Source of the DNA: Mesorhizobium sp.
GTDB lineage: Bacteria > Pseudomonadota > Alphaproteobacteria > Rhizobiales > Rhizobiaceae
Reading direction: 5' to 3'
NCBI GenBank assembly: GCA_004963905.1
Contig: SUGL01000001.1
Span: 186,001-250,000 of the forward strand
Length of the DNA: 64,000 nucleotides
Numbering within the stretch: the stretch's first letter is position 1; each line of letters begins with the position of its first letter. This document shows positions 16,804 to 25,710 of this stretch, piece after piece. Under the pieces are notes generated by a model, which was not told where the DNA came from, did not search any database, and saw only the letters and a list, made by a program, of their open reading frames with translations. Position numbers and translations under genes: made by a program.

Positions 16804-17988
16804 ATGGTCTATGCAACCGCTGACGGAACCTCGCGCCAACGCCTCACGGTCGGCATGGTCGGCGGCGGCCGCAACGCCTTCATCGGCGCGGTGCATCGGC
16901 TGGCCATGCGGCTCGACGATCAGATCGCCTTAGTGGCGGGTGCGTTGTCCTCCGATCCGGAGAACGCAGCGGTCTCGGCCGCCGAGATCGGCATCGCGCC
17001 CGAGCGCAGCTATGCCGACTATCATGCCATGGCGAAAGCCGAAGCAATGCTGCCGGACGGCATCGAGGCGGTGGTCATCGTCACGCCCAATCATCTGCAT
17101 GCGCCGATAGCGACCGCCTTCCTCGAGGCCGGCATCGACGTCATCTGCGACAAGCCGCTGTCGACGACGCTTGCCGAGGCCGAGGCGCTGGTGGCGCTGA
17201 CAAGGGCGAAAAAGCGCCGCTTCGTCGTCACGCTCAACAACACCGGCTACGCCATGGTCCGCCAGGCGCGCGAGATGGTGGCGGCGGGCGAGCTCGGACG
17301 GATCGTGTCGGTGCATGGCGCCTATATCCAGGACTGGCTGACGCAGCCGATCGACGCGCAGGGGCAAAAGCAGGCCGAATGGCGCACCGACCCGGCGCGC
17401 GCCGGGCAATCGGCGGTGCTGGCCGACATCGGCGTGCACGCCTTCAACCTGGCGAGCTTCATCTCCGGCTTTGAGGCCGAGGCGGTTTCGGCCGACCTCT
17501 TCACCGCCGTGCCCGGGCGCCGGCTCGACGACAATGCGCATGTGCTTGTGCGCTGGACGGGTGGCGCGCGCGGCACGATCCTCGCCAGCCAGACCTCGCC
17601 CGGCCACTACAACGACCTTTCGGTGCGCATCTATGGCGAGAAGGCCGGGCTCGAATGGTCGGGCACGAGGCCGGAGGAGCTGCGCTTCTCGCCCTATGGC
17701 GAGGAGACCCGCACGCTGGTGCGCGGCGGCCACGGCTCGACGGCGGAAGCCCGGCGCGCCTCGCGCATGCCGGCCGCGCACCCGGAAGGTTATATCGAGG
17801 CCTTCGCCAATTTCTACCGCGACGCCGCCGACATCATCCGGGCGCATCGCTCGGGAGGAGTCGTGGCTGCCGCGCGCGTGGCGCAGGTGCCGGACGTGAT
17901 CGACGGCGCGCGCGGGGTGAAGTTTGTCGCAGCGGCAGTGGAGTCGAATGTTGCCGGCGGGGCGTGGACGCCGGCGCTGCTCGGATAA
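16804..17988 (+). CDS. Gfo/Idh/MocA family oxidoreductase
   Basis: A 394-residue NAD(P)-dependent sugar oxidoreductase. The N-terminal Rossmann motif is VGMVGGGRNAFIGAVH (residues 16-31), VIVTPNHLHAPI follows, and the family EKP motif appears as CDKPLSTTLAEAEAL near residue 119. The substrate domain has DIGVHAFNLASFISG with the conserved His. GGGAGGAATCGAAAC precedes the ATG. Members act on inositols, glucose-type sugars and amino sugars. It is divergent from the RpiR gene and probably part of the same catabolic locus. Confidence 0.88.
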   Translation: MVYATADGTSRQRLTVGMVGGGRNAFIGAVHRLAMRLDDQIALVAGALSSDPENAAVSAAEIGIAPERSYADYHAMAKAEAMLPDGIEAVVIVTPNHLHAPIATAFLEAGIDVICDKPLSTTLAEAEALVALTRAKKRRFVVTLNNTGYAMVRQAREMVAAGELGRIVSVHGAYIQDWLTQPIDAQGQKQAEWRTDPARAGQSAVLADIGVHAFNLASFISGFEAEAVSADLFTAVPGRRLDDNAHVLVRWTGGARGTILASQTSPGHYNDLSVRIYGEKAGLEWSGTRPEELRFSPYGEETRTLVRGGHGSTAEARRASRMPAAHPEGYIEAFANFYRDAADIIRAHRSGGVVAAARVAQVPDVIDGARGVKFVAAAVESNVAGGAWTPALLG

Positions 17989-18119
17989 ATGCCGCTGGCT
18001 CAGAAGGCGGTCCGCTCAACTGGCTCGGCCTGCATTATCCGCGCGCCGTGAAGATTTGAAGATTGCGGTGGCGCCTCCCGCCGGCGCCTCGGGCCGCTCC
18101 AACTAGCGCCGAAGCGGGC

Positions 18120-18284
18120 CTACGCCGAGTGCTTGGGCGGCACATCGTTCTCATCCGGATTGGGGACGGGCTCCTCGTCCGGCAGCCGCTCCGGATCCGG
18201 TTCGCGCATCGGCTTCGGGTCGGGAAAAGGCGGCGGCGTGGGCACCGGCGTGGGCGTGGGATCGGGATTGGGGATAATGGCCAT
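18120..18284 (-). CDS. Small proline/aspartate-rich hypothetical protein
   Basis: A 54-residue protein built almost entirely of Pro with Asp, Glu, Thr and Arg (NPDPTPTPVPTPPPFPDPKP, then PNPDENDVPPKHSA), so disordered and acidic. It has no signal peptide. ATG 18284 has GAGGG about 9 nt upstream; a longer frame exists upstream but is less likely to be translated. The low complexity argues for caution, but start signal and length support a real gene. Function unknown. Confidence 0.5.
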   Translation of the reverse strand: MAIIPNPDPTPTPVPTPPPFPDPKPMREPDPERLPDEEPVPNPDENDVPPKHSA

Positions 18285-18598
18285 GCTGTGGTTTCCCTCG
18301 TTGCGCTGGCGGGCCGTCGGCGTGACGCGGTTTCCGGCAACCGGATATCTGCCCGACCAGAACATGACGGATTGATCGCAGCAGCCCGGCGCCGATCGAG
18401 CGCCCGAGGGGCGGCTGACGCTGGCAGAACGGTCAGGGCCGCGGATGGTTCCAAGGCGAACCTGCCGCATTCCGGCGGCGGCGGATGCGAATGCCGATCA
18501 AATGATTCCTGTAACCCGTTTCGGCTCTTGCCGGTGCCGCGTAGCGCATTAGTTCCGTTGCGGGGCGGGTGGTCAAACTGCCGACATAGGAGGCGGCC
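18285..18598. other. Non-coding gap between divergent small genes
   Basis: About 310 bp between two divergently read small genes. No clear promoter element, repeat or further gene is visible. Confidence 0.4.
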
Positions 18599-19033
18599 TT
18601 GAAGTACCAAACCGTTGATCAACTCAATGCCGTTGCCGACGTTAATGCTGAAGCAGCGGTTCTTCTTGCCAGTCGAGGCCAGCGCCTCGAACGCTGGGCG
18701 CAACTTCTCGAGCAGGACCCTGGCCGGCGCCTGACCGCGCTTGCGGGTACTGAATACGCGACCCCCGACGTGCGCGAAAGAATGCGTGCGGCCGGATCGC
18801 CGATCACTGTCGCTTTCGAAGACCCGATCTTTCGTGCGCAAGGCTTGCACGACGACAGTTACGGCGAAGCGAAGCGCTTCTTCGAGCTCAGCGACTGGCA
18901 GTTGCATGAGGTCGTCTGCCATTGCCATGTCGGCGCCAATCTGCCGGCCCGCTGGGCAGCGTCCCGCGTCCGCGCGGCGATCTCTCCAGGCTCGGGCATT
19001 CTTGCCTGGCTGAGATCGGTGTTCATGCACTGA
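18599..19033 (+). CDS. Hypothetical protein, 144 residues
   Basis: Not recognised. A soluble protein that begins at TTG 18599, with a strong AGGAGG 5-6 nt upstream, which is why this rare start is accepted. The middle is charged and helical (LERWAQLLEQDPGRRL), and a small cluster VVCHCHVG near residue 110 has two Cys and two His that could bind metal. It is read away from the proline-rich gene and toward the repeat before nuoD. No signal peptide or membrane helix. Confidence 0.6.
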   Translation: MKYQTVDQLNAVADVNAEAAVLLASRGQRLERWAQLLEQDPGRRLTALAGTEYATPDVRERMRAAGSPITVAFEDPIFRAQGLHDDSYGEAKRFFELSDWQLHEVVCHCHVGANLPARWAASRVRAAISPGSGILAWLRSVFMH

Positions 19034-19149
19034 GGCGACTGCCGCGGTTCGCGGAACCGCGGCAGGTTCAATACCGGACTTTGCCGGAGGCGAGGGGAGT
19101 TTCAGCTCTCTCCGCCGGCCGGCAAGGTTAAACTTGGGCAGCCTCGCAA

Positions 19150-19249
19150 GGGCACTTCAGCGTTCGGCAGAGTCGCCGAAGTGCTCCGGTAGCTCGCGCT
19201 ACGCAATTCCGGACGGAAAACCGCTACACTTTTCCTGGAATTGCTCCAG
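19150..19249. repeat. Mosaic intergenic repeat, copy 2
   Basis: It contains a GGCACTTCAGCG/CGCCGAAGTGCTCC stem block followed by ACGCAATTCCGGACGGAAAA and CTTTTCCTGGAATTGCTCCA, the same order as copy 3 (22738-22842). It lies just downstream of the orphan nuoD. Confidence 0.7.
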
Positions 19250-19272
19250 CTCCCTTTTCCGGACGGCTCCCG

Positions 19273-20463
19273 TCAGCGATCGATCTCGCCGAACACGATG
19301 TCCAGCGAGCCTATGATGGCCGCGACGTCGGCGATCATGTGCCCGCGCGACAGATAATCCATCGCCTGGAGATGGGCGAAAGACGGCGCGCGTATCTTGC
19401 AGCGGTAGGGAACATTGCTGCCGTTCGAGACCAGATAGACGCCGAACTCGCCTTTGGGGGCTTCCACCGCGGCATAGACCTCGCCGGCCGGCACGCGGTG
19501 TCCTTCGGTGTAGAGCTTGAAGTGCTGGATCGTCGCTTCCATCGAGCGCTTCATGGTGGCGCGCGGCGGCGGCGTGATCTTCTGGTTGGGCGTGGCGACC
19601 GGCCCAGCGCCGTCGGGCATGCGCAGTTTTTCAAGGCATTGCCGCATGATCCGCACCGACTGCCGCATCTCCTCCATGCGCACGAGATAGCGGTCGTAGC
19701 AGTCGCCGTGCTTGCCGACGGGAATGTCGAAATCCATCTCGGGATAGCACTCATAAGGCTGCGCCTTGCGCAGATCCCAGGCGGCGCCCGAGCCGCGCAG
19801 CATGGGACCGGAGAAACCCCAGGCCCAGGCGTCATCGAGCGAGATGACGCCGACATCCGCATTGCGCTGCTTGAAGATGCGATTGCCGGTGAGAAGCTCC
19901 TCGAGATTGTCGCAGACCTTCAGGAAGGGGTCACAGAAATCCCAGATGTCGTCGAGCAGTTGCTCCGGCAGATCCTGATGCACCCCGCCGACCCTGAAAT
20001 AGTTCGCATGCATGCGGGCGCCGGAGGCGCGCTCGTAGAAGACCATCAGCTTCTCGCGCTCGGCGAAGCCCCAGAGCGGCGGCGTCAGGGCGCCGATATC
20101 CATGGCCTGCGTGGTGACGTTGAGCAGATGCGACAGCAGCCGGCCGATCTCGCAGAACAAGACACGAATGAGCTGCCCACGCCGGGGAACCGGCAGTTCG
20201 AGCAGCTTCTCGGCGGCGAGGCAGAAGGCATGCTCCTGGTTCATCGGTGCCACATAGTCGAGCCGGTCGAAATAGGGCAGGGCCTGCAGATAGTTCTTGT
20301 ACTCGATCAGCTTCTCGGTGCCGCGATGGAGCAGACCGATATGCGGATCGGCGCGGTCGACGATCTCGCCATCCAGTTCCAACACCAGCCGGAGCACGCC
20401 ATGCGCTGAAGGATGCTGCGGCCCGAAATTGAGCGTGAAGTTGCGGACTGCGGTTTCGGTCAC
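19273..20463 (-). CDS. nuoD: NADH-quinone oxidoreductase subunit D (49 kDa), orphan copy
   Basis: A 396-residue full-length NuoD of respiratory complex I. Quinone-site landmarks are intact: [10 protein letters not shown] near the N-terminus, [49 protein letters not shown] and the C-terminal [12 protein letters not shown]. It forms the quinone and N2-cluster interface with NuoB and NuoH. No other nuo gene lies nearby, whereas nuoD normally sits in the nuoA-N operon, so this is a stand-alone paralogue or duplicate. It ends next to a dispersed repeat, which might mark how it arrived. Whether it assembles into complex I is unknown. Confidence 0.92.
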   Translation of the reverse strand: MTETAVRNFTLNFGPQHPSAHGVLRLVLELDGEIVDRADPHIGLLHRGTEKLIEYKNYLQALPYFDRLDYVAPMNQEHAFCLAAEKLLELPVPRRGQLIRVLFCEIGRLLSHLLNVTTQAMDIGALTPPLWGFAEREKLMVFYERASGARMHANYFRVGGVHQDLPEQLLDDIWDFCDPFLKVCDNLEELLTGNRIFKQRNADVGVISLDDAWAWGFSGPMLRGSGAAWDLRKAQPYECYPEMDFDIPVGKHGDCYDRYLVRMEEMRQSVRIMRQCLEKLRMPDGAGPVATPNQKITPPPRATMKRSMEATIQHFKLYTEGHRVPAGEVYAAVEAPKGEFGVYLVSNGSNVPYRCKIRAPSFAHLQAMDYLSRGHMIADVAAIIGSLDIVFGEIDR

Positions 20464-20536
20464 GGCGACCCCTCCGCGGATTCTGGTTTCGTTTTGGCCG
20501 GCAAAATCCGGTCAGCCGCCAGGGCGTAGAACAACA

Positions 20537-20571
20537 CCTGGAGCGGTTGGCGAATTGCCGAACCGCCCAGG
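20537..20571. terminator. Stem-loop between genes
   Basis: CCTGG-a-GCGGTTGGC pairs with GCC-g-AACCGC-CCAGG around a 5-nt loop, with single-base bulges. It lies 10 nt past the stop of the gene at 20581 and 70 bp before the nuoD start; a terminator or RNA-processing hairpin is plausible. Confidence 0.4.
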
Positions 20572-20580
20572 CAGCGCCGA

Positions 20581-20976
20581 TCATGTGGTCGTCTGGATGA
20601 TCAGCGTCAGCGTGCCGTCGCCATCGATGTTGGCTGCGACGACCTGCGAGGAATTCAACCCGTTCGCCTGCAGGACCGATACCGCCTCGGGCGAGGCGTC
20701 GATCGATTTCTGCAGCTTTGCCAGGTCCTTGGCGGTCGTCCTGGTGACCACGGCCTCCGCCTGCGCCTTCACTTCGGCGGGCAGATCCTCGATCGCCACC
20801 ACCACGACATTGGTGAATTTCTGACCGGAATTCTCCTGACCGGGTTGCGCCTGGTCCGGCGCAGGTTGCTGTGCAGGCGGCAAGGCCTGCGGCGGCTGCG
20901 GGTCCACACGCTGGGCCGAGACCGGCTGCGCCAGCGCCAGCGCTGAAAGCGTGAGGACCATCGTCAATGTCCGCAT
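20581..20976 (-). CDS. Hypothetical secreted protein
   Basis: A 131-residue protein with a signal peptide (MRTLTMVLTLSALALAQPVSA), a Pro/Gln-rich linker (residues 22-50) and a compact C-terminal part with VVVVAIEDLPAEVKAQAEAV and TLTLIIQTT. ATG 20976 has AAGGAAAG at proper spacing; ATG 20991 is an alternative. It is probably periplasmic. It lies at the end of the FGGY-kinase locus on the same strand, 120 bp after it, without obvious functional link. Family not recognised. Confidence 0.65.
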   Translation of the reverse strand: MRTLTMVLTLSALALAQPVSAQRVDPQPPQALPPAQQPAPDQAQPGQENSGQKFTNVVVVAIEDLPAEVKAQAEAVVTRTTAKDLAKLQKSIDASPEAVSVLQANGLNSSQVVAANIDGDGTLTLIIQTTT

Positions 20977-21096
20977 CGTCTTTCCTTCCATGTCTCGAAG
21001 TCTCACGACACAACCCCTCTGCCGGGCGATGGTTCCCGGCGGCAAGTCGGAGGAGAAGGCCGACGAAGCCGAACAGCCGCCCCGCCGCCAATGGGA

Positions 21097-22704
21097 TCAG
21101 GCGGCCAGCACCGACAGCGCCGCGGCCTGCAGGCGTTCGAACGCCGCAAAGCGCCTGTCGTGCCAGGTGGCAAGCGAGAGGTCGGGCGAATAGACCTCGC
21201 CCACTTCCGACATCGCCGACATGGCCGCGGGGAGGTCGGGATGGCGGCCGGCGGCGACGGCGCCGAGCATCGCCGAGCCGAGCAGCACCGGCTCTGGAGA
21301 GGTCGGCGCGTAGACCACCTTGCCGGTCGTGTCGGCGATGAGCTGCCGCACCAGCGGGCTTTGCCCCGCGCCACCGCTGATGGCGATCGTGTCGATGTTG
21401 ATACCTCGGGCGCGCATCGCCTCCAGGATCTGCCGGGCGCCGTAGCCGAGGCCGCAAAGGCCGGCGAGATAGAGCGCGACGAGGCTGTCGGCGCCGGTCG
21501 CCATGTCCAGCCCGGCAATGAGCCCGCGCGCGTCGGGATTGGCCAGGGGAGCACGGTTGCCGAGAAATTCGGGAACGACGTGCAGGCCGCCGATCAGCCT
21601 GTCCGCCTTGGCCGCGCCACCATGGCGTTGCGCCTCCTGCGCCAGCCATTGGCTGAGGCTTTGGCCGTTTCGCGACGCAATCCCGGCGAGTTCGACCGCG
21701 GCGGGGTGCATGCCGACGAGGCGATCGATGGCGGCGCCCGCGGCCGACTGGCCGCCTTCGTTCAGCCAGAGGCCGGGCACCATGGCGGAGAAATAGGGGC
21801 CCCACACGCCAGGCACGAAAGCCGCCTGCTCGGTCGTCGTCATGGTGCAGGCGGAAGTGCCGAAGACATAGGCCATGCGCGTGGTCACGCCGCCGGCGCC
21901 GCCGCGCGCGCCGACCGAGCCGATGCCGCCGGCATGGGCGTCGATCATGCCGGCCGCGACCGGCGTTCCAGGCAGCAGGCCAAGCTCGGCCGCCGCCTCG
22001 TTCGTAAGGCCATTGGCGAGGGCGCTTCCGGGCGCCACGATTTCGGTGCCGATCCGCGCGAATTTCTCGTCCGCAAGCGCGCCCAGCCCCACTTTGCGGA
22101 AATAGGCGTCGTCCCAGCGCGCCTCATGCGCGAGATAGGTCCATTTGCAGGTCACCGTGCAGGTCGAGCGCGCCAGGCTGCCGGTCGCCCGCCAGGTGAG
22201 GAAATCGGCAAGGTCCATGAACTGCCAGGCGTCAGCGAAAGTCCGCGGCATGTTCTCGGCGAGCCACAAGAGTTTCGGCGTCTCCATCTCGGGCGAGATG
22301 GTGCCGCCGACATAGCGCAGCACGTCCTCGCCGGTGTCGTTGATGCGGCGCGCCTGCTCGGTGGCGCGGTGATCCATCCAGACGATGATGTTGCGCTCGG
22401 GATCGCCCGACGGGCTCACCGCCAGCGGCACGCCGCCCGGCCCGAGAACGACAAGCGAGCAGGTGGCGTCGAAGCCGACGCCGTGCACCGACCGGGCCGA
22501 AATTCCGGCAAGCGACACGGCATCGCGGATGGTGGCCGCAACCGCCCGCCATATGTCGTTGCTCGATTGCTCGACGATATGGCCCTCGGCATGCCAGATG
22601 GCGATGTCGGCCCTGGCGGATGCAAGCAGCACGCCTTGTTCGTCGAAGACGCCCGCGCGGGCACTGCCGGTGCCGATGTCGATGCCGATGAAATGGCTGC
22701 CCAT
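21097..22704 (-). CDS. FGGY family carbohydrate kinase (D-ribulokinase-like)
   Basis: A 535-residue FGGY kinase. The N-terminal actin-like domain opens with FIGIDIGTGSARAGVFDEQG, GVGFDATCSLVVLG follows, and the GGIGSVGARGG and AISGGAGQSPLVRQLIAD motifs belong to the C-terminal domain with the ATP site. The length and GTGSARAG start match the pentulose-kinase branch that phosphorylates D-ribulose. Its neighbour SDR looks like a ribitol 2-dehydrogenase, giving the sequence ribitol to D-ribulose to D-ribulose 5-phosphate; this is inferred. A perfect 18-bp stem-loop lies upstream (22738-22778) and separates it from that SDR gene. Confidence 0.87.
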   Translation of the reverse strand: MGSHFIGIDIGTGSARAGVFDEQGVLLASARADIAIWHAEGHIVEQSSNDIWRAVAATIRDAVSLAGISARSVHGVGFDATCSLVVLGPGGVPLAVSPSGDPERNIIVWMDHRATEQARRINDTGEDVLRYVGGTISPEMETPKLLWLAENMPRTFADAWQFMDLADFLTWRATGSLARSTCTVTCKWTYLAHEARWDDAYFRKVGLGALADEKFARIGTEIVAPGSALANGLTNEAAAELGLLPGTPVAAGMIDAHAGGIGSVGARGGAGGVTTRMAYVFGTSACTMTTTEQAAFVPGVWGPYFSAMVPGLWLNEGGQSAAGAAIDRLVGMHPAAVELAGIASRNGQSLSQWLAQEAQRHGGAAKADRLIGGLHVVPEFLGNRAPLANPDARGLIAGLDMATGADSLVALYLAGLCGLGYGARQILEAMRARGINIDTIAISGGAGQSPLVRQLIADTTGKVVYAPTSPEPVLLGSAMLGAVAAGRHPDLPAAMSAMSEVGEVYSPDLSLATWHDRRFAAFERLQAAALSVLAA

Positions 22705-22737
22705 GACTTCAGATCCTTCGCCCGATCCAACCGTTTC

Positions 22738-22842
22738 TGGAGCAGTTCAGCGATTGGTAGAATCGCTGAACTGCTCCAACTGTTTGTTTTTACGCAATTC
22801 CGGACGGAAAACCGTTTCACACTTTTCCTGGAATTGCTCTAT
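22738..22842. repeat. Mosaic intergenic repeat, copy 3, with perfect hairpin
   Basis: TGGAGCAGTTCAGCGATT (22738-22755) pairs perfectly with 22761-22778 around a 5-nt loop. It is followed by the ACGCAATTCCGGACGGAAAA and CTTTTCCTGGAATTGCTCTA blocks seen in copies 1 and 2. Its right end supplies the TAG stop of the SDR gene (22839-22841). Confidence 0.8.
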
Positions 22843-23567
22843 AGGTCATTGCTTTGCGGCAGGATGACAAGGTCGCGAATGGTGACGGTGCGCGGCCTGG
22901 TCAGCATGAACATGACGGCTTCCGCCACCTCGACCGGCTGCATCAGGCCGCCGGCGGCGAGTTCCTGCTCGAGCTTGTCCTTCGGCCAGTCCTTGATGAG
23001 CGCGGTGACCACTGGACCGGGCGCGACGGCGCCGACACGCAGGCCGTATTTGGCGACCTGTCGACGGACGGTGTGGACGAAGGCCTGCACGGCGTGCTTG
23101 GAGGCGGTGTAGATCGGCTCCCAGACGACGGGCACCAGCCCGGCGATCGAACTGGTCATGACGATGTCGCCCGTCTTGCGTTCGACCATATGCGGCAGCA
23201 CGGCGCGGATGGAGCGGAAGGCGGCGTTGATGTTGAGGTTCAGCATGCGGTCCCAGGCATCGGGGTCGCCGCTCACCACCTCGCCGCCGATATAGGCGCC
23301 GGCATTGGCGTGGAAGATGTCGAGCCGGCCGGCGCGATCGAGGATCTGAGGCATCATGCGGGCGGCATCGGCGGCATCCGTCAGATCGACCCGCAACGGG
23401 ACCGCCGCCGGGCCAAGCTCCTCGCAGACGGCATGCACCGCCTCTTCGTCGCGGTCGACCAGCACCACGCGCGCGCCCTCCGAGACCATCATGCGGGCAC
23501 ATTCGAGCCCGATGCCGGAGGCGGCGCCGGTGACCGCGGCGACCTTGTCGATCAGTTTCTGAGCCAT
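22839..23567 (-). CDS. SDR oxidoreductase, ribitol 2-dehydrogenase-like
   Basis: A 242-residue classical short-chain dehydrogenase: [10 protein letters not shown] (residues 14-23), NAGAY as the NNAG motif, catalytic Ser in VMTSSIAGL and YTASK as the YxxxK pair. It resembles rhizobial ribitol dehydrogenases, in line with the downstream pentulose kinase, but the substrate is inferred. The TAG stop lies at the boundary of a dispersed repeat (TAGAGCAATTCC on the coding strand), so the original C-terminus may have been altered slightly. It lies 113 bp after the AraC regulator gene. Confidence 0.85.
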   Translation of the reverse strand: MAQKLIDKVAAVTGAASGIGLECARMMVSEGARVVLVDRDEEAVHAVCEELGPAAVPLRVDLTDAADAARMMPQILDRAGRLDIFHANAGAYIGGEVVSGDPDAWDRMLNLNINAAFRSIRAVLPHMVERKTGDIVMTSSIAGLVPVVWEPIYTASKHAVQAFVHTVRRQVAKYGLRVGAVAPGPVVTALIKDWPKDKLEQELAAGGLMQPVEVAEAVMFMLTRPRTVTIRDLVILPQSNDL

Positions 23568-23680
23568 GAGTCCCTCGTGCTCCTATCCGTCTTGCCGTTC
23601 CGGCCGGCAGGCAAAGCTGCCCCTTGCCGAGGCGGTTGCCCTCGGCCATCGTTTTCGATCTCGCTGTCTGTGCCGGCTGG

Positions 23681-24565
23681 CTAGGCCGCTTTCGCCAGGT
23701 TGATGTTGTGCAGTGTCAGCCGCCGGAAATGCGAAGGCGTCATGCCCTTTTCGGCGAGGAACTGCCGGTTGAAGTTGGAAAGGGTGTTGTAGCCGACCTC
23801 GAAGCAGATGCTGGTGATCGAGGCCTGCTCGTCGCTCATCAGCATCTGGCAGGCCAGGTTGATGCGCAGCCGTTTCACATACTGCACCAGCGTCATGCCG
23901 GTGTGCTGGCGGAAGGAGCGGGAAAAGACGCTGGGCGACTGGCCGGCGATGGCGGCAAGGTCCGTCTCGCTGAAGGGCTGGGTCAGGTTCTCGCGCAGAT
24001 AGGCCAGCGCCTTGTTGATGCCGGCAGACATGTAGCCGGACGGGTCCGGCAGGTAACTCGCGCTGGCCAGCATGCGCGCGCCTTCGGCACGGCTGAGCAG
24101 GCCCATCATCATCATGAACAGCTCGATGCGGCGCACGCCTTGGGAATTCATGATTTCTTCCATCAGCGGGGCGATCTGCCGGCTGGTCTGCCGGCTGAAC
24201 AGCACGCCGCGGCGCGAGGCTTCGAGCACCGGCGTCAAAGCGGCGAGCTCGGGGAAGGTGTTGATGGCGCCGTCGATGAAGCCCTCATTGAACTGGATGA
24301 TGCGGCAGCGCAGCGGCACCGTCGCATCCTTGGGCACGTCGCTCACCCAGTTGTGCGGCAGGTTGGGGCCGGCCAGCACCAGATTGCCCGGCTCGAACTC
24401 GCCGATGAAGTCGCCGACGAAATAGCGGCCGCGCGTGGCGACGATGAGATGCAGTTCGTATTCCGGATGGAAATGCCAGCGCACGGTGCGGAACGGATAG
24501 CCGTGCGACCAGGCGGTGAACGATTCGCCGGGCCTGATCTGCACAACCTCGAGATCAGGTTTCAT
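23681..24565 (-). CDS. AraC family transcriptional regulator
   Basis: A 294-residue regulator. The N-terminal cupin-like sensor (RWHFHPEYELHLIVATRG, near residue 30) binds the inducer, and the C-terminal double HTH (LAAIAGQSPSVFSRSFRQHTG, then SITSICFEVGYNTLSNFNRQF) binds DNA. It sits inside the sugar locus between permease and SDR genes on the same strand, so it should control the locus. A 12-bp motif, GTACTTTTTTGA, occurs before both this gene and the binding-protein gene, and is a candidate operator. Confidence 0.9.
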   Translation of the reverse strand: MKPDLEVVQIRPGESFTAWSHGYPFRTVRWHFHPEYELHLIVATRGRYFVGDFIGEFEPGNLVLAGPNLPHNWVSDVPKDATVPLRCRIIQFNEGFIDGAINTFPELAALTPVLEASRRGVLFSRQTSRQIAPLMEEIMNSQGVRRIELFMMMMGLLSRAEGARMLASASYLPDPSGYMSAGINKALAYLRENLTQPFSETDLAAIAGQSPSVFSRSFRQHTGMTLVQYVKRLRINLACQMLMSDEQASITSICFEVGYNTLSNFNRQFLAEKGMTPSHFRRLTLHNINLAKAA

Positions 24566-24690
24566 CGCTGTTCCTCCTCGAAGCCTTCAACGTCATCGCC
24601 CTCATCGATGCGTTATTTGTCATCGGCCTCATGCCAGCCAAACTACTGAGCCGACAAAACCGGCGCCACCATGTTCCCATCCGATCATTG

Positions 24691-24702
24691 GTACTTTTTT
24701 GA
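24691..24702. promoter_or_regulatory. Shared motif GTACTTTTTTGA, site 1
   Basis: It lies 126 bp before the AraC start. The identical 12 bp at 28594-28605 lies before the binding-protein gene, and flanks agree further (TT-x-GTACTTTTTTGA-x-T). Candidate AraC-family half-site. Confidence 0.4.
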
Positions 24703-24736
24703 CTATACTGAGCCTCCATGACCCCAAATCGAGCAT

Positions 24737-25687
24737 TCATACGACGCCGCGCTCCTCGCTTCTGATGCGGAAGGCGTCGACTGCGATGGCGAGCAGGATC
24801 ATCGCCCCGCCGATCATCTGGATGTAGTAGGCCGACACGTTGATGAGCTGCAGGCCGGTCTGGATGACCGTGATGAGCAGCGTGCCGCCGAGCATGCCGA
24901 CAACACGGCCGCGGCCGCCGAAAAGCGAGACGCCGCCGATGACGGGTGCGGCCACGGCATAAAGCAGCGTCGTGCTGCCGACGGTGACGCTGACGCCGCC
25001 GAGATATGAGGTGTAGAGGAAGCCGGCCACTCCGGCGAGAAAGCCGGAAGCGGTGAAGGCGCCGAGCCTCGCTCGCTTGACGTTGATGCCGGCGGCGTTG
25101 GCGGCACGGCGATTGCCGCCGGTGGCATAGAGGTTCCGGCCCCAGGCGGAATAGGCAAGCACGACATGCGCCAGCAGATAGGCGACGAAGAGGGCGATCG
25201 GCATCACCGGCCAGTTGCCGATGGTGGCGCTGCCTATGTAGCTGTAGCCCTCGTCGGTGACGACCATGGTGCGCGCCTGCGTGGCGCCGAGCACCGCGCC
25301 CTGCAGGAAAAGCCCCATCGCCAGCGTCGCGATCAGCGAGTTCATGCGCAGATAGGCGACGAAATAGCCGTTGAGCAGGCCGACGAAGACACCGGCGGCG
25401 ATGGTGATGAGCACGGCCAGCGTCCAGTGGACACCGAACTGCTGCATCGCGTAGGCGCCGACCATGCTCGAAAAGACGAGATTGCCGACCACCGACAGAT
25501 CGATCTCGCCGATCAGAAGCGTGAAGGAAACCGCAAGCACGAGGACGCCGAGCGTTGTCGCCTGCACCAGCACGTTCTGCAGATTGCCTTCCGAGAGGAA
25601 GAACGGATTGAGAAAGCCGGCGAGGATGCTGAACACGACGATCAGGATCCAGACCACATTGTCGAGAAGGAATTTCTTACTGGCCAT
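24737..25687 (-). CDS. Sugar ABC transporter permease
   Basis: A 316-residue CUT2-type inner-membrane permease with about nine hydrophobic helices, the IGEIDLSVVGNLVFSS motif near residue 60 and the glycine-rich GGVSLFGGRGRVVGML loop near residue 257. Only one permease gene is present, so it should homodimerise, as RbsC does. It follows the ATPase gene by 23 bp and precedes the AraC gene by 171 bp. It imports the sugar bound by the protein encoded at 27305-28417, probably a pentitol or pentose (inferred). Confidence 0.88.
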   Translation of the reverse strand: MASKKFLLDNVVWILIVVFSILAGFLNPFFLSEGNLQNVLVQATTLGVLVLAVSFTLLIGEIDLSVVGNLVFSSMVGAYAMQQFGVHWTLAVLITIAAGVFVGLLNGYFVAYLRMNSLIATLAMGLFLQGAVLGATQARTMVVTDEGYSYIGSATIGNWPVMPIALFVAYLLAHVVLAYSAWGRNLYATGGNRRAANAAGINVKRARLGAFTASGFLAGVAGFLYTSYLGGVSVTVGSTTLLYAVAAPVIGGVSLFGGRGRVVGMLGGTLLITVIQTGLQLINVSAYYIQMIGGAMILLAIAVDAFRIRSEERGVV

Positions 25688-25710
25688 TTCGCAGCCTTAC
25701 CTCAAAACTT

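Noticed and set aside
19273..20463. Possible NiFe-hydrogenase large subunit instead of NuoD
   Set aside because: The sequence carries NuoD motifs throughout and lacks the CxxC pairs that bind the NiFe centre.
21091..23112. 673-codon plus-strand frame across the FGGY kinase gene
   Set aside because: Shadow of the kinase and SDR genes on the other strand; no motif or start signal.
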